From: Linnemannia schmuckeri
Taxonomy: Eukaryota > Mortierellomycota > Mortierellomycetes > Mortierellales > Mortierellaceae
Direction: 5' to 3'
DNA length: 64,000 nt
NCBI GenBank assembly: GCA_029449235.1
Contig: JANATG010000014.1
Coordinates: 868,001-932,000 of the forward strand
A model generated the notes under the pieces. It was given only the letters and a program-made list of their open reading frames with translations. It was not told the origin of the DNA and made no database searches. Positions 21,958-35,574 of this stretch are shown here, piece by piece. Both the position numbers and the translations under genes were made by a program. The first letter of the stretch is position 1; each line of letters starts with the position of its first letter.

Positions 21958-24900
21958 ATGGAGACGATCTACCCAGAGGGAGTCTCGCAGGAGACAATAG
22001 AGACCTTTTCGCGGGTATAGACATCATCCTCTCGCAATGACAAAAAGCACAGCACACATTGAAAGCGATCACAAACCAAACAAAACTTATAATACTAATA
22101 CTTATCTCATTTACTTGACATCATTTCAGCTCCGTGAGCCAGCCTCAAGGTTACTGTCCCTCCCTTCCGTTGGTGCAGCCAATGCTCAGGAAATTGCCAG
22201 CACCTTGCGGGCGATCCACACCATCCTTACGACCATACCTGACCCAGAACTGCACCTCACCACCAAACTCATCGCCTATATCCAGCACACCCTCAACCAT
22301 GTCCTCCTTCTCTGCCAAAACTTCATGCTACTTGAGAAAAGATTTGACTTTTTGGTTGACGCATGGTCCAGCTGCCTCGAGTTCCTCCTCCGCCTACCAG
22401 ACGGATACGCGTTCATCATGGGACCCAATTGGCAGTACGACCAAATGCTCTTCAACGTCCTCTTTCGAGCCATTGATGGCCTCCCCATCAAACTCACTCA
22501 GCAACAACAGCAGCAACAACAACGGTCAAAGGCCAAAGACACTCCCAAGAACAAAATGCCAGATGAAACTCGACTTGGTGCCTTGAAATGCCTAATTCTC
22601 GCCCTGCCTCTCGACACAACGGCTCCTGGTATTCTGGAACATGATCAAGGATACGGGTCTTCCATTCAGGATCGCGAGGAGCCACTGGACGATTTCGGAC
22701 GTGCTCGAGTGCCAGCAGACGACAAAGTCAGAGGATATCTCTTAGAAGCGCAAAGTCAACCCGTTCTTGCCCAGATGATCGTCGTTTTGCTGGATGTAGC
22801 CAAGGATGCTAGCTTGGTCGCATTACGGAGAGTTGCTCTTCTGGGTGTACTGAAGCTTCTCAAATGTCTCGAGACACCCGAACGAATTGCTCCGTGGATT
22901 CCTGGAATATCAGCTGGACTTACCAAGGCGATGCTGGAGCGAGGTCTCAAGGAGAGCCACGTGGTCTTGACTACTGCACTTGACACGTGGACTTTTATGG
23001 TTGTCCGTGTGCTCGGAAGCATTAGCTTATCCCGTCAGCCTCTCCAAGATTCAAGTGCCACGGGTGCCGGACTGAGCCAGGGTCTTATGGCGATGTTCAA
23101 GGAACAAAGTGGTCGAAAGTCAGGATCAACCTCGGAACCTTCACGTACTCCAGAGGGATTTGGATCAAAGGCCTGGATCAAAAGGACGGATCATGGACTT
23201 TCGACCCTTTTCAAAGAAATTGCCAAGCTGAGAGCTCATTTTCATTGGGATGTACGGCGCCACTTTGTCCAGATGTCTTTTCGGATCCTGAGCGACTGCC
23301 AGGGCGCACTTATACGGAATACAGCAGGATCAGCCACGTCGAGTGTACCAGGATTTTTGCTGGAGACTTTGATTGGATGCACACAAGACGACTTTGTTGA
23401 TGTGTCCTTGCCGGCCAAGGCTCATTTGGGTGCCCTCGCGGAGGACTATGGCAGTCAAGAGCTGGCAGATGTGGGCAAGCAAATTGTTCGTGAGCGTTTG
23501 GCAGCCTTGTCGAGGATCTTGCACGGAGCGAATGAGGCCACAAAACAGGACGCGATCCGTCTTGCACAGGGGTTGGTATTGTTTTTGGGGCGCCAGATGG
23601 AGTTCATTGTCAACCAACAAACACTGGTCAGTTACCTCCAACCATGGGTTCAAGTCTTGACGATCGAGCAACTAGACCAACACAACATGGATGAGCGGAG
23701 AGGCATTCTTGGAGTGATGGCCTCAGGATCAAGCGCCTTTCCGCCTGGCAGCGAGGAGGAGCGTTGGCACAAATGGGTCGTGGAGCGGAAAGGCAGCGGA
23801 CGAAAGTTTGGGTTTCCTCGCAGGATTCATCTTCACCTTCGGGACCAGTTAACGTCCAATGCCTTCTTGGGGTTCTTGCGACAGCTTGGTTCCACCACTG
23901 AGATCGACACATGGACAATGGAGCTTACATTTCGGCTACAGGATGCAGCCAGAACAGTACGGGGGAACCAAGAATGGTTCAGAGTCTCGGATGTGTCAAC
24001 TATTCTCATGATGAACCAACTCCTTGTCGGCGCCTCTGGGATCGGGCTGGCGACATTGAGCGATTTCGCCTTGCAGGACTCTTCGACACGGCAACGCAAG
24101 GACAAGGGCTCGTCCAAAGCGTCACGTCAGAGAAAAAGCCAACGTCATGTCAGAAGAGCAGCCAGAGGGGTATTGGATGAGTACCTAGTTGTCCTGCTGG
24201 AGTGTTCTCAACTTTCTGTCGAAGCAAGAACCAGGCAGGGAATAGAGGAACGATCACGGTCTGCCGAATCTAGTGAATTGAACTCGCGTTCAAAGAAGGC
24301 AGTCTTGGCAAGGATGTTTGGCATGGACGAGGACGAGGACGAGGGTTTAACATTCGAGGCTACTGGACCGGTGGAGTACGACCACAATACGGACGTGATG
24401 CTGCGGTGTCTGCTTCTAGAGGGCATCGCCTCCATTGCTGTTATTCTCGGTGGAACAGAATTTGAGGTGGAGCTAGTTCGTGTCCTCTACATTCTGCTGG
24501 AGCAGCTTGGCGATCAGGATTCGGCACTTGTTCGGGATGCGGCAGAGGTGGCGCTGGAGCACGTTGCTTTTGTCTGTCAATACGAGACTGTTGGTGACTT
24601 GATCCAGGCAAACTACGACTATGTCATCCAGCAGATCTCACAGCGCATCGCTTTCTTGAGCATCAACCCCAAGACGCCACAAGTCCTCTGGGCTTTGATT
24701 CATGTCGTAGGCCCTCCTGCAGTCTCGATGCTGGAGGACTCGGTCACCGAGATTTTCGAAGCTCTGGACCACTGGAAGGATCAGGAAGATGAGGTCTGCG
24801 AGGGTTTGCTGAAGTCGTTGTGTGAGATCGTCAAGGTCATGGCTGGCTCTACTCCGACGGATACCAAAGGGACCAAGGCAGGCGTGAGCAGGATAGATCC

Positions 24901-26071
24901 GGACTTGGCGAGAAACGCTACGGCCGCGTCTTCCCAGACAGATGCATCCAAGGAAGTTGAGAGTTTTGCCAAGGAGTACCGACTTTTGACAAAGGGTGTT
25001 GATGCCGATAATGACGGAGACGATGAAGCTCTACAGGAAAAATTGGATTCAATGACGCCAGAGCAGATCAAGGACTATTTCATGGAACGCGCCAAGGAAG
25101 CAAAGAAAGACGAGAAACGACTTTTTGGAGGACGAGAGGACACGGCCAAGGTCGATGATGCCGATGGTACCAAGGACAACGAGAATATTTCGTTTGGAGA
25201 TTTGCGGGCGAGCATGCCAAAACAGACGGAGGAATCGAAGCCAGAGCCTCTGACGAAACACCAGGCGCTATGTCTCAGAATCCTCACCAAGGCAGGGTAC
25301 TTTTTGACGGCGACCTCCCCCAGACTACGGATCTCGGCACTAGAAATAATTCAGGGGTCGATTGTTGTCCTCAAAAGTCGCCCTCAGGACTTGAATCCTG
25401 TCATTCACGGGTTCTGGCCGGCGATCGTCAGACGGGTGTTGAGGCGGTCAGAATTGGAGGTGTTCTTTGTCAGTCTAAGGGCTATCGAGGTCATCACAAC
25501 ATTGGCGGAGAACTGTAGCGACTTCTTGGGCAGGCATTTGCTGGATGATGTCTGGCCGTTCATTGTGAAGGCGCTGCGGGCGTGGATACCCTCTGCTGAC
25601 AGTGGAACCAAGGGAGTCGCCACCACTAGAAAGTCACCGGCGGGTGAGAGAGCGGCCATTGAACCTGGATCTGGGCAAGGATACCGTGCCCCCAAACAAG
25701 GAAGGACGCAGGCACAGGGCAAGGTATTTACGAGGGAGCATCGATTACAGATGACGACGCTGATCAGCGTGTCCAAGATTGTACGGCGCATCCGGATACC
25801 GGTTCAGGAGATATGGATGATGCTTTTGCTGGCAAAAGAGATGGTTTTGGATCGGGACGGACGATTGCACAGGGAGGTCAGAACGGCGGCAGCGGAAGTT
25901 ATTCGGAGCATGGCTGTGGCAGGTCACGGTGATTCTGTGTATGTTGTCCTGGAGGAAGTCATGCGAGGACATGTTACTGAAGGGAATGAAGAAGGTGTGG
26001 ATGAGGAGGAAAAGTATGGGTTGCAAACATGCATGGATATCCTGGCGTTCATGGAGACACACGCTCTCTAG
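21958..26071 (+). CDS. TTI1: TTI1, TELO2-interacting protein 1 (TTT complex HEAT-repeat subunit)
   Basis: TTI1 works with TEL2 and TTI2 as a cochaperone complex that matures PIKK kinases (mTOR, ATM, ATR and relatives). A 57-nt first exon (21958-22014, METIYPEGVSQETIETFSR) with a near-ideal start context (gccaccATGg) joins 22130-26071 through a 115-nt intron, giving 1332 residues. This restores the family's N-terminal FxxLRxxxxxLL pattern (FSRLREPASRLLSLPS). The whole length is helical and HEAT-like. The C-terminal part shows the TTI1 pattern best, about 25275-25590: LRILTKAGYFLTATSPRLRI, NPVIHGFWPAIVRRV, LRAIEVITTLAENCSDFL, LLDDVWPFIVKAL. There is a run of 8 Gln near residue 155 and an acidic or charged linker at about 24950-25250. 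A start at the ATG at 22037 would lie inside the intron and is rejected. Confidence 0.9.
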
Positions 26072-26088
26072 GCGCGCAACTTACAGCA

Positions 26089-26099
26089 AATAAAATAAA
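26089..26099 (+). terminator. Overlapping polyadenylation signals of TTI1
   Basis: Two overlapping AATAAA hexamers lie 18-28 nt after the TTI1 stop codon, implying a very short 3' UTR before the next gene's leader. Confidence 0.6.
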
Positions 26100-26311
26100 A
26101 AGAAATGGAAAATGGAGTGCTAGATTTTCAGGGACCGTCGTTTCGAAAATTCTTTTGTGCTTGTCCCCCAGTCGTTTTCTCGTTTGGGTACTTTTTCGCT
26201 CCTTTCCCTTTCTCGCACGCCATACTTCATACACTTCGCACACTTCACATACAACAACACCTCAACAACAGCCACCTAATTTGCATCCAACTCACGACTC
26301 TCCATAGCGCC

Positions 26312-28755
26312 ATGGAGCAGCAGCGTGCAACGAACCAAGAAGGTCAACACTCAGGAAGTACGACTCCCCTGCTTGTCGCTTCTCTTTCTTCTTTTCCTCT
26401 CATTAACTAACTAACAATCCCCATGATCAAAAGGAGCGCATCTTAACATCAAAAAGCCTTGCCTATACCTCACTTACTTATTTAGGTCCGAGCAGTAGCC
26501 AAAGGATACATGTTCGTTTCACCACGTCCAACCTGTTCGATCACATCAGAAAGCCAAATAGCAACAAAAGCGCACCAGAAACAAGATCACCAACATCGCC
26601 TCGCGGCAATGCAGCCAACAAACGACTCATAAAAACACGAACCAATAGTTCAACATCGTCTCAACAACCAAGAGGATCACAGCAGACATTACAGGCGTTT
26701 TCGGACGAGAGTTCGTTCTCGCAACGGACAGTAACATTCCAAGATTCCTTACCTGAGTCTGGTCAGGATGATCAGTCGCGACATCGGAACTCTGTCGGGG
26801 TCTCTTCAACCTTCGTATCAGAACAGCCGATGACACAAGAATGGGCGACACAGATACCGATACTGGACGACGACAAAGAGGAGGAGGAGGGTTTGGAAAA
26901 AGCAGAAGCGCTCACACAACCACGCGACACTACACCAGCAGGACATGTATACATCCAAGAGCCATCGTTTCCCTTGCCACCTCAGTCCCTATCGCCATCA
27001 TCATCGCCTACCCAACTATCACAACCAAACAATCACGACATACCTATACCATCAACAGATGATTCCCTCGAGCTATCTCAGCTTGTGTGTGGTCAACGGT
27101 TACCGTCTTGTTCACCGACTCCCAACGTCCACACATCAATGGATTCTCAACCATACGACGGCTTTGAGGATGTATACAACGTATCATCGCGTTATTCAAA
27201 TGAGGCCAACGACTTTAACGACAACGTCGACAAAGGAATACTTGTTGCGGATGATTCTTTGGCGGTGGCATCAGGAGAAGCGTTATCGTGGAGCGTCAGC
27301 CCGCAAAGAGCTGAACAAGCGAACTCGGCAGAGGAGGACAAGCAGGAAGATCATCAAAGTGACCAAGATGATATCGTCGTAAGCACATATCACGACAGGC
27401 GATTCAAATACCATACCCAACCACAAGCGCCATTTGAGGCGGCGGCAGCAGAGGAAGAGGAGGAAGGAGCTGAATTGCGCGCAGAACCACTATCACCAGA
27501 GGTTGATTCCGAGTTTGAGGATCATGTTGAATCATATTACAGGAAACCAGCGCCTTCAGCATCTCAAACATCCGTTGGAACGCGTGACGCCCTTACCAGC
27601 AATATCAAGGATTCTTCCAGCAAGTCAAAGGCAACAGCAACAGCGGAGAAACAGACTCGTAACAGGAGAGCACAACAACCAGTACTAACACTAGTACCGG
27701 CAGCCATAACTCCTACTCGTACGCCTCGCCGCCGCTCAATACCAGACGACGTCAAACGACAACTCAACAAAGATGCGATCGACCTACTCTTGCAAAACCC
27801 ACATATGAACAGTGTGTTCCTCAGCGTGGATATCCCAGTCCTACCCGAGTATTCAGAATACAGGAAGAAGATCACTGCAACGCCAGAGGCAGAGGCGGAG
27901 GATTCAGGAAGAAAACGCGTTTCAAAAGAGATTTCTCGACGGCAGACAAAATTGCCATCTTCACAGCCACCACTATCACCAGCGCCACCGCCATCGCCAT
28001 CGCCCTCGCCATCACCTCCACTACGAAGGCAGTTGGGGCGACAACCTGTTCAACACAAGGGAGGAGAGCAGCTGTCCGGTCGGAGGTCCGGTCTTCGAGC
28101 AAGAACCCATCGTTCAGGATCTTATTTGGAAGTCGAGGGAGCTCAAGATGAGGAGGAGCTGCAGGAGGACGCTGGTAGTGACGGGTATGAGGACCGCAGA
28201 ACGACTCCTTCTATCCACTATCAATCTGTGCACAGACACCTTCTCCCACCCAAGAAGCGAATACGGACGTTGGTGTCGTTTCAGGAGAACCAGGCATCCG
28301 AAAGTTGGCCAGCCCGACGAGGACGACTCAGGATAGTGCCTATTTCGGGCTCAGATTCAAGCTCTGATGCAGGACTTGTGGTTCGTAATGGCCGGAGGAA
28401 AAATTTTGGTAGACGGAAGCGGTTGTCTTCTACACCCTTACCTTCGGCAGAAGAACAGGAACAAGAGGAGGAAGGAATTGTAGCCGAGTCATCAGAATCA
28501 TCGCCATCGCCACAGGAGATAAGTCCTCGTGTGTTAGACGAGGCTGAAGGCAACAATACCCAGGATGAGGGGGGCGAGCAGCATCGAGAACTTACAAAAC
28601 TTCGGCGCGCGTGGAAGGAGCATGGGATCCACTGGCCTTTACAAACCGCGACCGCCGTCGTTAATGTCACCTCTTCTCATCGTCTTAGGGGTTCAACGCC
28701 GGAGGAGTACTCTACCAACTTTGTGTTTGGATCCGCGCTGCCCCTTCCCCGTTGA
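26312..28755 (+). CDS. Unrecognised disordered protein
   Basis: Exon 1 (26312-26357) and exon 2 (26486-28755) join through a 128-nt intron to give 771 residues. Frame continuity is exact and the stretch from 26486 to the first internal ATG is open. I cannot assign a family. The protein is mostly disordered and rich in Ser, Gln, Glu and Pro, with acidic runs, a PSPSPSPSP-like stretch at about 27980-28020 and several Arg-rich patches. Three segments look more conserved: N-terminal RIHVRFTTSNLFDHIRKP; a central block DVKRQLNKDAIDLLLQNP followed by LSVDIPVLPEYSEYRKKI; and the C-terminal ELTKLRRAWKEHGIHWPL. The basic/acidic layout fits a nuclear or chromatin-associated scaffold, which is only inference. 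The stop codon overlaps an AATAAA at 28755-28760. Confidence 0.72.
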
Positions 28756-28760
28756 ATAAA
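28755..28760 (+). terminator. AATAAA overlapping the stop codon
   Basis: The TGA at 28753-28755 shares its last base with an AATAAA. If used, the 3' UTR is only a few tens of bases, which fits the tight 198-bp spacing to the convergent ABC transporter gene. Confidence 0.45.
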
Positions 28761-28953
28761 TTCGACTGCTGTTTATGATTCTGCTGTGCGAAGTATTAGT
28801 GAAAATATGTTGATAAATGTATTATATACTTGTAACTTGTATGAAGTGTAAAATATGTATAATCATTCCCTCTCTCTCTCCATTCTCCCGTCCTTCCTTC
28901 CTTTCCTATCTCCCTCCCTCGCTCCTTCTCTCTCAATCACCTAACCGCCATTT

Positions 28954-31900
28954 TTACCGCTTGTTGCCTTTGAAGAACTTGATGCCCAATATTATAATGA
29001 TAAAGTTGCTGACCAAGTAAATGCAAGAAATACCAATATTTCTCCAGCGATGCGAGAAATCCATATTCAGGTTCCTGTAGAAATCCTGACCCTTGGAGTA
29101 CTGGCAGTACTGACAACCCGTGGTCGCGTCGGGGTTGTTGAGGTAACCCGTAGCGCGCTGGAGGAAGGCTCCAGCGTACTGGACACAGGTCTGGCCTGAG
29201 GGTGGTTCAAAAATGCTGAACTCTGTGTCGTGGCAGCGGACGTCCAGACCATGAAGTTGGGTTGTGACGAGACCTTCGACGATGTAGTGGTACCTATGGT
29301 GAATTTTGATTTGACCAAATTGATGGATGAAAGTGAAACAGGTGATCAACGAATTTGGTTAGTGGCGTCGTTCTATCTCAAAAATGTAGCTAAACTTCTT
29401 CAATTGCACAAAAAAAAAATGCGAGTAAAAGAAAAAAAAAAAAAAAACTTACGGGTCGAGCCAGTAGAGCCAAGAACGCCAGAACCCGGGCATACTAGCA
29501 TAGGGCATGACGACACCACAGAAGAGATTGAGCGCCGAGATAATGAAAGGGTTCAACAGGGCAGCAATCTGAACATTGGGGGTCCAGGCGGCAATCATTT
29601 GTCCCAAGGTAATGGCAAAGATAACAAAGATCAACAGCATCAGGTAGGTGTAGAATGTCGAGAGGGGGTCGGTGGTGAAGCCGACGGTCCAGTAAAGGAT
29701 ACAGAAGAAAACGGTCGCAGTAAAGATGAGGAAGGGCAATTCGATCACGCTGATCGCGAGTGCAAACGGTTTCCAGCTGTAGTATTTGCCTGCCTGTTCT
29801 CGGAAGAACCATTGGCGCTCCGTTTGTAGCCTAGGCTCTACTGTGTTGCAGATCAGGGGTGCCATTACTTTTTCAGGAGAAGGCAAAGGGGGGCGACAGA
29901 AAGGAAAAGAGAAGTTTTTTTTTAAAAAAAAAGGAGGGGGAAGAACACGGATCATTGTGAGTGAAAAAACAATAAAAAATGTGCAATGGTCAAAGACTTT
30001 TGAATGTTAATTTCATTTTGTATGCCTTACCGAGAATCTGGAAGACGACGAAGACTCGTGACTGAAGATCGACCACAGAGCTGCCAAGGCGGAAGAACGT
30101 GAATCCGTTCAACAGACCAAAAATGATCAACATGCCAAGCCTACCCATGTTGTATCCTGGCAGACGCCAGAAAGTCTTGACCATGCGGGAAAACACATAC
30201 TTGATCTGAGTGTTGGTGCCAGTGGCATATTCGAGTTCTGCAGAGGAGTCATGAACGCCATTACCACCGCCATCAACATTACGAGTCTTGTGGATGTCCT
30301 CCAAAAGTTGAACCTTCTCGGGCGACTTGTTCCAGATTTCGGGCCAGTCCAAATCTGAATGGCGGGCATTTACGACGTCGAGAATGTACTCTGCAGGGTT
30401 GGCATCGGCTGCACACTGGGGGGCTCCGTTTTTCTCAAAATAGTTGATCAGTCCAGTAGAATCGTGACCTAACTCCCCAAAGAAGACTGTGCGGCCGCCC
30501 TTGGCAAGAAGGAGTAGGTAGTCAAAGAAAGCAAACAGCTGCGATGAGGGCTGATGGATGGTACAGAGAATAGCCTGGCCTTGATCTGCGAGCTTGCGCA
30601 TAAAACGCATAATATTATAAGAGGCTTGGGCATCCAGTCCAGAGGTAGGCTCGTCCAAGAACAACAACTTGGGCTTGGCAACCAGCTCGACTCCGATGGT
30701 CAAACGCTTGCGCTCCTCGACCGAGATACCGAGTCCAGACTCGGTCGTTCCAATCAGGGCATCGGCAATATTCTCCATCTCCAAGATTTTGATAATCTCC
30801 TCGACGTAGGCATCTTTCTCGGCGACAGAAACTTCGGCAGGCTGGCGGAGATGGGCCGAGAACTGGAGGGCCTCACGGACAGTACACTCGGGGACGTGCA
30901 CATCCAGCTGCTCACAGTATCCAGTAGTACGTTGAAAGTCACGACGCAGGGGCTGACCATCGACCTCGATCTGACCAGTAACTACACCCATGCTCTTGCG
31001 CTGCGCCAAGACATCCAAAAGTGTGGTCTTTCCAGCTCCCGAGGATCCCATCAATGCCGTCATAGTACCAGGCTTGACCAGACCTGCAATCTTGGTTAAA
31101 AGCTGCTTCTTGCCAGAAGGGTCCGCTTTGTAAGGCACAACATAGTCCAGATCCTCCCAAGCAAAGACCGACCCTTTGACGAGATTATCCTTTGCGACAA
31201 TACCCTGGGCTTGAACATTACCACCGGTCATAGCAGCACCAGCAGAAGGATAGGCATTCGACACTTGACCTTGCTCCACATCTGGCTCAACGCGGCCTCC
31301 AACAGCAGCACGGGCAGAGACATTCTTAGGGCGCTTAAAGACGTTGGTACTGAAACCTCCCTTTCCAAACTCCTTCGACTCCATGGCCCAGGCAGTCAAG
31401 ACAGTAAAGAGGATCCAGAAAAGGAAAACGGCGAGGACATTGAGCCACATTTCCGAAACCTTGTAGCGGAAGGAGCTGTAGAGGTAGTCGGGTCCCTCGA
31501 CATAGTCACGACCGGGCTTGGCGCCGGCCATGGTGCAGACTTGGTGGTTCAGGTCGGTGTATTCGGGACCGTTGGGGATCAAGAACGGAACATCGCAGGA
31601 GAAGCGAAGTCCAGACATCTCATTCGACATTAGCGCTTTGAATGCGTATGCAAGCGGATTGCTAAAAGGCAGCCAGTCATATCATTAGAAAAGTACATGG
31701 TCAGCGACACATTCAACAAGAGACAGATATAGGTAAAAATAAGGAGTATACAACTGCAGAGACGATGGACTTACATCCAGAAGATCCAGATGAACCATGG
31801 GTGCATGGCCTGGTATGGAATCAGATAGCCGGAGTAGAGAATCAAGGCGAGCAAGAGCACACCAGAGTATTTGGTGGCGTCGTCAAAAGTCTTGGATGCA

Positions 31901-34474
31901 CAGCCCCTAGAGAAGTCAAAATAAAAGTTAAAGTTAGCACGCTGATGCGACAAAGGTTATTAAAAACTGCCGTTGTGGACAAGAAAACCTTACCACATGC
32001 GGAAGAAGCTGGTCATGCACAATGTAGCGAGGGAGAGGACCAAAACAAAGAAGAAGAACTTTCCGGCAGTACGCTGCAGACCAGACAAGAAATAGAGCAC
32101 GATAGCGAACAAAAGGTTGTGAACGAGGATGACAGGAATGTCGAGGACAATCTGGGCAAGACCAAACGAGGAGGGGCGGTACATGGCGTAGTTCTTGAGC
32201 TTGTAAAGAATCGGACGACCTTGAAGAGCCTGAGGGAGCTCTGCCTGGGAGATCAAAGCGTTGAAAAGGAGCGAAAAGAACAACACACCTCCACGTGTGA
32301 AGGCACCTATCGAAGGAAAGCAACAGAAGACATCAGAGAATAAAGTAAGCAAGGTTGCATCTATGTACGCAGCATCATTATGAACATGAATCAAAGTGAA
32401 TAAATAAAGAGGTTGACAGTACCGTTGCTTGTGGTTGGGAGCAGCAAGAAACAGGTTCCGACAACAACAGCCTTGATGATCATCTATTGCATGAACAACC
32501 CGTAGGAAGAAAAAGAAATGTCCGCGTCAGAACCATGTGAAGAAACAAAACATTCACAGCAAGCCCAACAGACAAAAAAAATGGTGGCTAAGAGTTGATT
32601 TACAGTCGCGTAGCGAGAGATCAAGCTGCCAATGTCTCCCCTTGTCAGCTGGACCTGGCGGACTGTCATGGCCCAGATCTGATTCCAGTATGTGATCGTG
32701 TAAGGATTGTTGATCGACACATGCTTCTGCTTGTTCTGCCGAGTCGCCTCCATAAAGTCATCCTTGTTGGCAGAGTTTGTCTGAGCCTCAAAGTTCTTCA
32801 TCTGTCGAACAATGTCCTCGTAGATAATGGACTGCTTGTACAGCACCTCGAATTGCTCGGGGGTCCTGGGCATGGATGCGACAACGTTAGGGTGCGCTCC
32901 TTGGGCAGGCTTGCGCTCGTGTGGGTCCGTGACGGCGGTCAAGAAGTCGGCGGTGGTCTGACGAGCTGGGCAATCGAATCCCATCTCTATAAAATACTGA
33001 CGTGCCAACTCTGCGGGACCGAAATAGATGCAGCGACCATCGTAGAGCAACAACACCTTGTCGAACAGATCATAAATGTTCTCGGACGCCTGATATATCG
33101 AGACCATCGTAGAACGTCTCAGCAGGTTGGTCTGCACACGGAGCGACTTGACATAATCCAGTGCTGAGGAAGCATCAAGACCACGAGTCGAACCGTCCCA
33201 CATGTTGATACTAGAGCGGGTCGCCATCTGCTCAGCAATTGAGAGACGCTTGCGCTCTCCTCCAGACAGTCCACGGATGAACGCGTTTCCGACCAGGGTC
33301 TCCTTCTGGCGTGTGAGACCGTACATCTTGGTGAGCACATCCAGGAAGATGTTACGGAAATCCTTGCGGCGCTCCATCTCTGGCAGGCGGGCTCGCGGGG
33401 TCTTGGCCTTGATGGCTGTCTCCAGTGTCTGACGGACGGTAAGTGTAGGATAGTGGAAATCGTCTAGATACCCACATAATAAATAAGGTTAGCTTTAGCG
33501 GTACATGGGTTAATGATTACAACATCAAAACAAGAAACGCATGGATGGGTGTGTTTACCCTCTTGGTTGTAGAGAACCTCTCCCTTGTAATGCTTGGCAA
33601 CTGTCTCCGAGCTCAGTTCGTTGTAGGTGACCTCACCGATGACCTGCTTATAGTTCTTGCGATCGTTGGCGAGAACACGGAGCAGAGTCGAGCAGCCCGA
33701 TCCAGGTCGACCCAGAACCAAAATCATCTCTCCCTCCTGACAGCATCCGTCCATAGGGTAGAGAATAGTCTTGGTAACCGTCTTGGAGCGGGAGCCTCTG
33801 TGAGTGCACTTGCGGACCCAGAAGAATGGGTTGATAAGGTTGAATAGGGCGATGAAAGGATCTCCAGTGGTGGCAATGAACTGTTCGCCCACACCTTCTC
33901 CGATAACACTCAGCTGCTTCCACATAACTCCCATCGTCTTGCTCTTGAGTCCCTTAGCCTGCGCTCCAGGGATAATTTTATTCTTGAGATGGGACTCGTA
34001 ATCAAAGTCCCCCTCCTGCTTGATCTGCTCGTCTTGAGTAAGGCCGGCCTCCTCCTGCTGCTGCTGTTTACGCGAGCTCCTGCGTCGGATGACTGATGGT
34101 TCGGGAGGACCGGTGCTGCTGCGACGAGACATTTCCGTCAGTGATCGCTCCAACTTTCGAAAATCGCGCTCAGCATCGACGACATCGACCTTACTGGGAC
34201 CTTCTCCCCATCGACCACCGAGAGCATTCTGGTAGATCTCATCCGCAGTCAACTCCTTCTCGTCAAATTCGTCCTCATCGTCGTCGTCATTCATGTTATC
34301 GTCAAAATCTGCGAGAGGGGGGATAATGCTCTCCCTTTGGCGAGGGGGTGATGGTGCTCCTTGTCCTCGGTTGAAGGTTGATGCGTTTCGAAGGATGCCG
34401 TGTCGGACAGGTCGTGCAGCAGCTGGGTCCGACGAGCTGGCCTGGTTCGGCGGCTGGTTGGGTGGTTGAGACAT
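28954..34474 (-). CDS. PDR-type full-size ABC transporter (ABCG family)
   Basis: Plasma-membrane drug and lipid efflux pump of the pleiotropic drug resistance type. Eight minus-strand exons: 34474-33559, 33463-32604, 32483-32423, 32306-31994, 31906-31775, 31661-30031, 29867-29453 and 29293-28954. Together they give 1555 residues, normal for the family, in the order NBD1-TMD1-NBD2-TMD2. NBD1: Walker A GRPGSGCSTLL near residue 260 (Cys replaces Lys), signature GLSGGERKRLS near 368, Walker B INMWDGSTRGLD. NBD2: Walker A GSSGAGKTTLL near 960, signature ISVEERKRLTIG, Walker B LLFLDEPTSGLD. So, as in Pdr5, one composite ATP site is degenerate and one canonical. TMD2 includes an extracellular Cys-containing loop before the last helix. 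The N-terminal 200 residues are acidic and disordered with RRxS-type phosphosites. The frame can be opened further 5' only from a TTG, so ATG 34474 is the start. Confidence 0.95.
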
Positions 34475-35574
34475 TGTTGTCTGTTTGTGTGTGTTTGTGC
34501 TATCCAAGGGTATTTAGGCCTTGGGAGAGGAATGATGGTTGTATTTGTGTATCAATGGGTAATGAGAGGTCGATGATGCGTAAGGGTAGTGTAGCGTGAA
34601 AAATGGAAAAGAGGACGAGGGAAAGAAAAAGAAGAGTTAGTCGCGAGTATCTGTGGCAGGAAATAGAAAAGGAAGATCGGTCGGGATCAGAACAATGAGA
34701 ATCAAGCGCCACGAAACCCACTTCCTTCTTTTCCTCGCTTTTTTCTTTTTTTTATTTTGCGCAGTGGAGGCAAGACAACGGATCACAGACAGCAATGTGG
34801 GCCTGATAGGGCGTGAACGCGTTGAGGGTCACCCATCACCACCCTTTGTTCCCTCCGAATGTCTTAGGCCCATCCCATCCATGTCCTTGGATAAAAAAAT
34901 TTTCCTTCTGTTTTTATGATGCGTTTAGTGTTTGTGAGTGAATCCAAACTGGGGACATGTCAAGTTTCAATTCAGACCTGCAAAGTGGGAAGGAAGGGAT
35001 TGAATTTTTTTTTGTTTGCTATCCTTCCCTTGTTTGTTAACGGTTTGTGTTATCGCGTATTCTCTGTCAACAGCATAATGAGGGACCGTGAGCGAGTTGT
35101 TTATCCGAGGAAACAAAAAAGTGCAAGGAGCTCAAAAAAAAGACGTTCTTTTGTCTTTTGGTCTCACAAAACACCCAACAGCCCGCCCAATCCAAGAACT
35201 CTTCGGCTCATTGTCAGCCCGGCCTCTGGACTTTATTTGTCTTGCACACGTTGGCCCAATTGCTTTCCTCGCACTTTAGAATACCCCTGTGTGTGCAAGT
35301 CAACGCCCCCAGCCAACTCCAGCTCCTGCATATCCAAATACGTGTTGGGCCTTTATGATCATTCTCTCCTCTTGGGTATTCGTTACACAAACAGTCCCTG
35401 CTTGCAGCTAGCTTTTGCCTTTAAGGTCGCTCAGTCCTACACACGCAGACACAAACACACGAAATGAACGAACCCCGCAGTCGAAATACAAAGGAGGGCA
35501 GTCGCGGCAAACGCATTATCTATTAAATAGTTAACCGTATCTACAAGTCCAAGTCTACAAGATCAAGAATTTTT
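34475..35574. promoter_or_regulatory. Intergenic region, promoter side of the ABC transporter gene
   Basis: 1.1 kb between the ABC start (minus strand) and the INCENP stop. It contains the transporter leader and promoter, including a CCAAT sequence at about 35185 and a CATAAAG TATA-like sequence (minus strand) at about 35345. I found no copy of the yeast PDRE consensus by eye. No gene is seen. Confidence 0.45.

Noticed and set aside
22037..22129. ATG at 22037 as the TTI1 start
   Set aside because: It lies in the 115-nt intron; splicing the exon at 21958-22014 gives a better start context and restores the family N-terminus.
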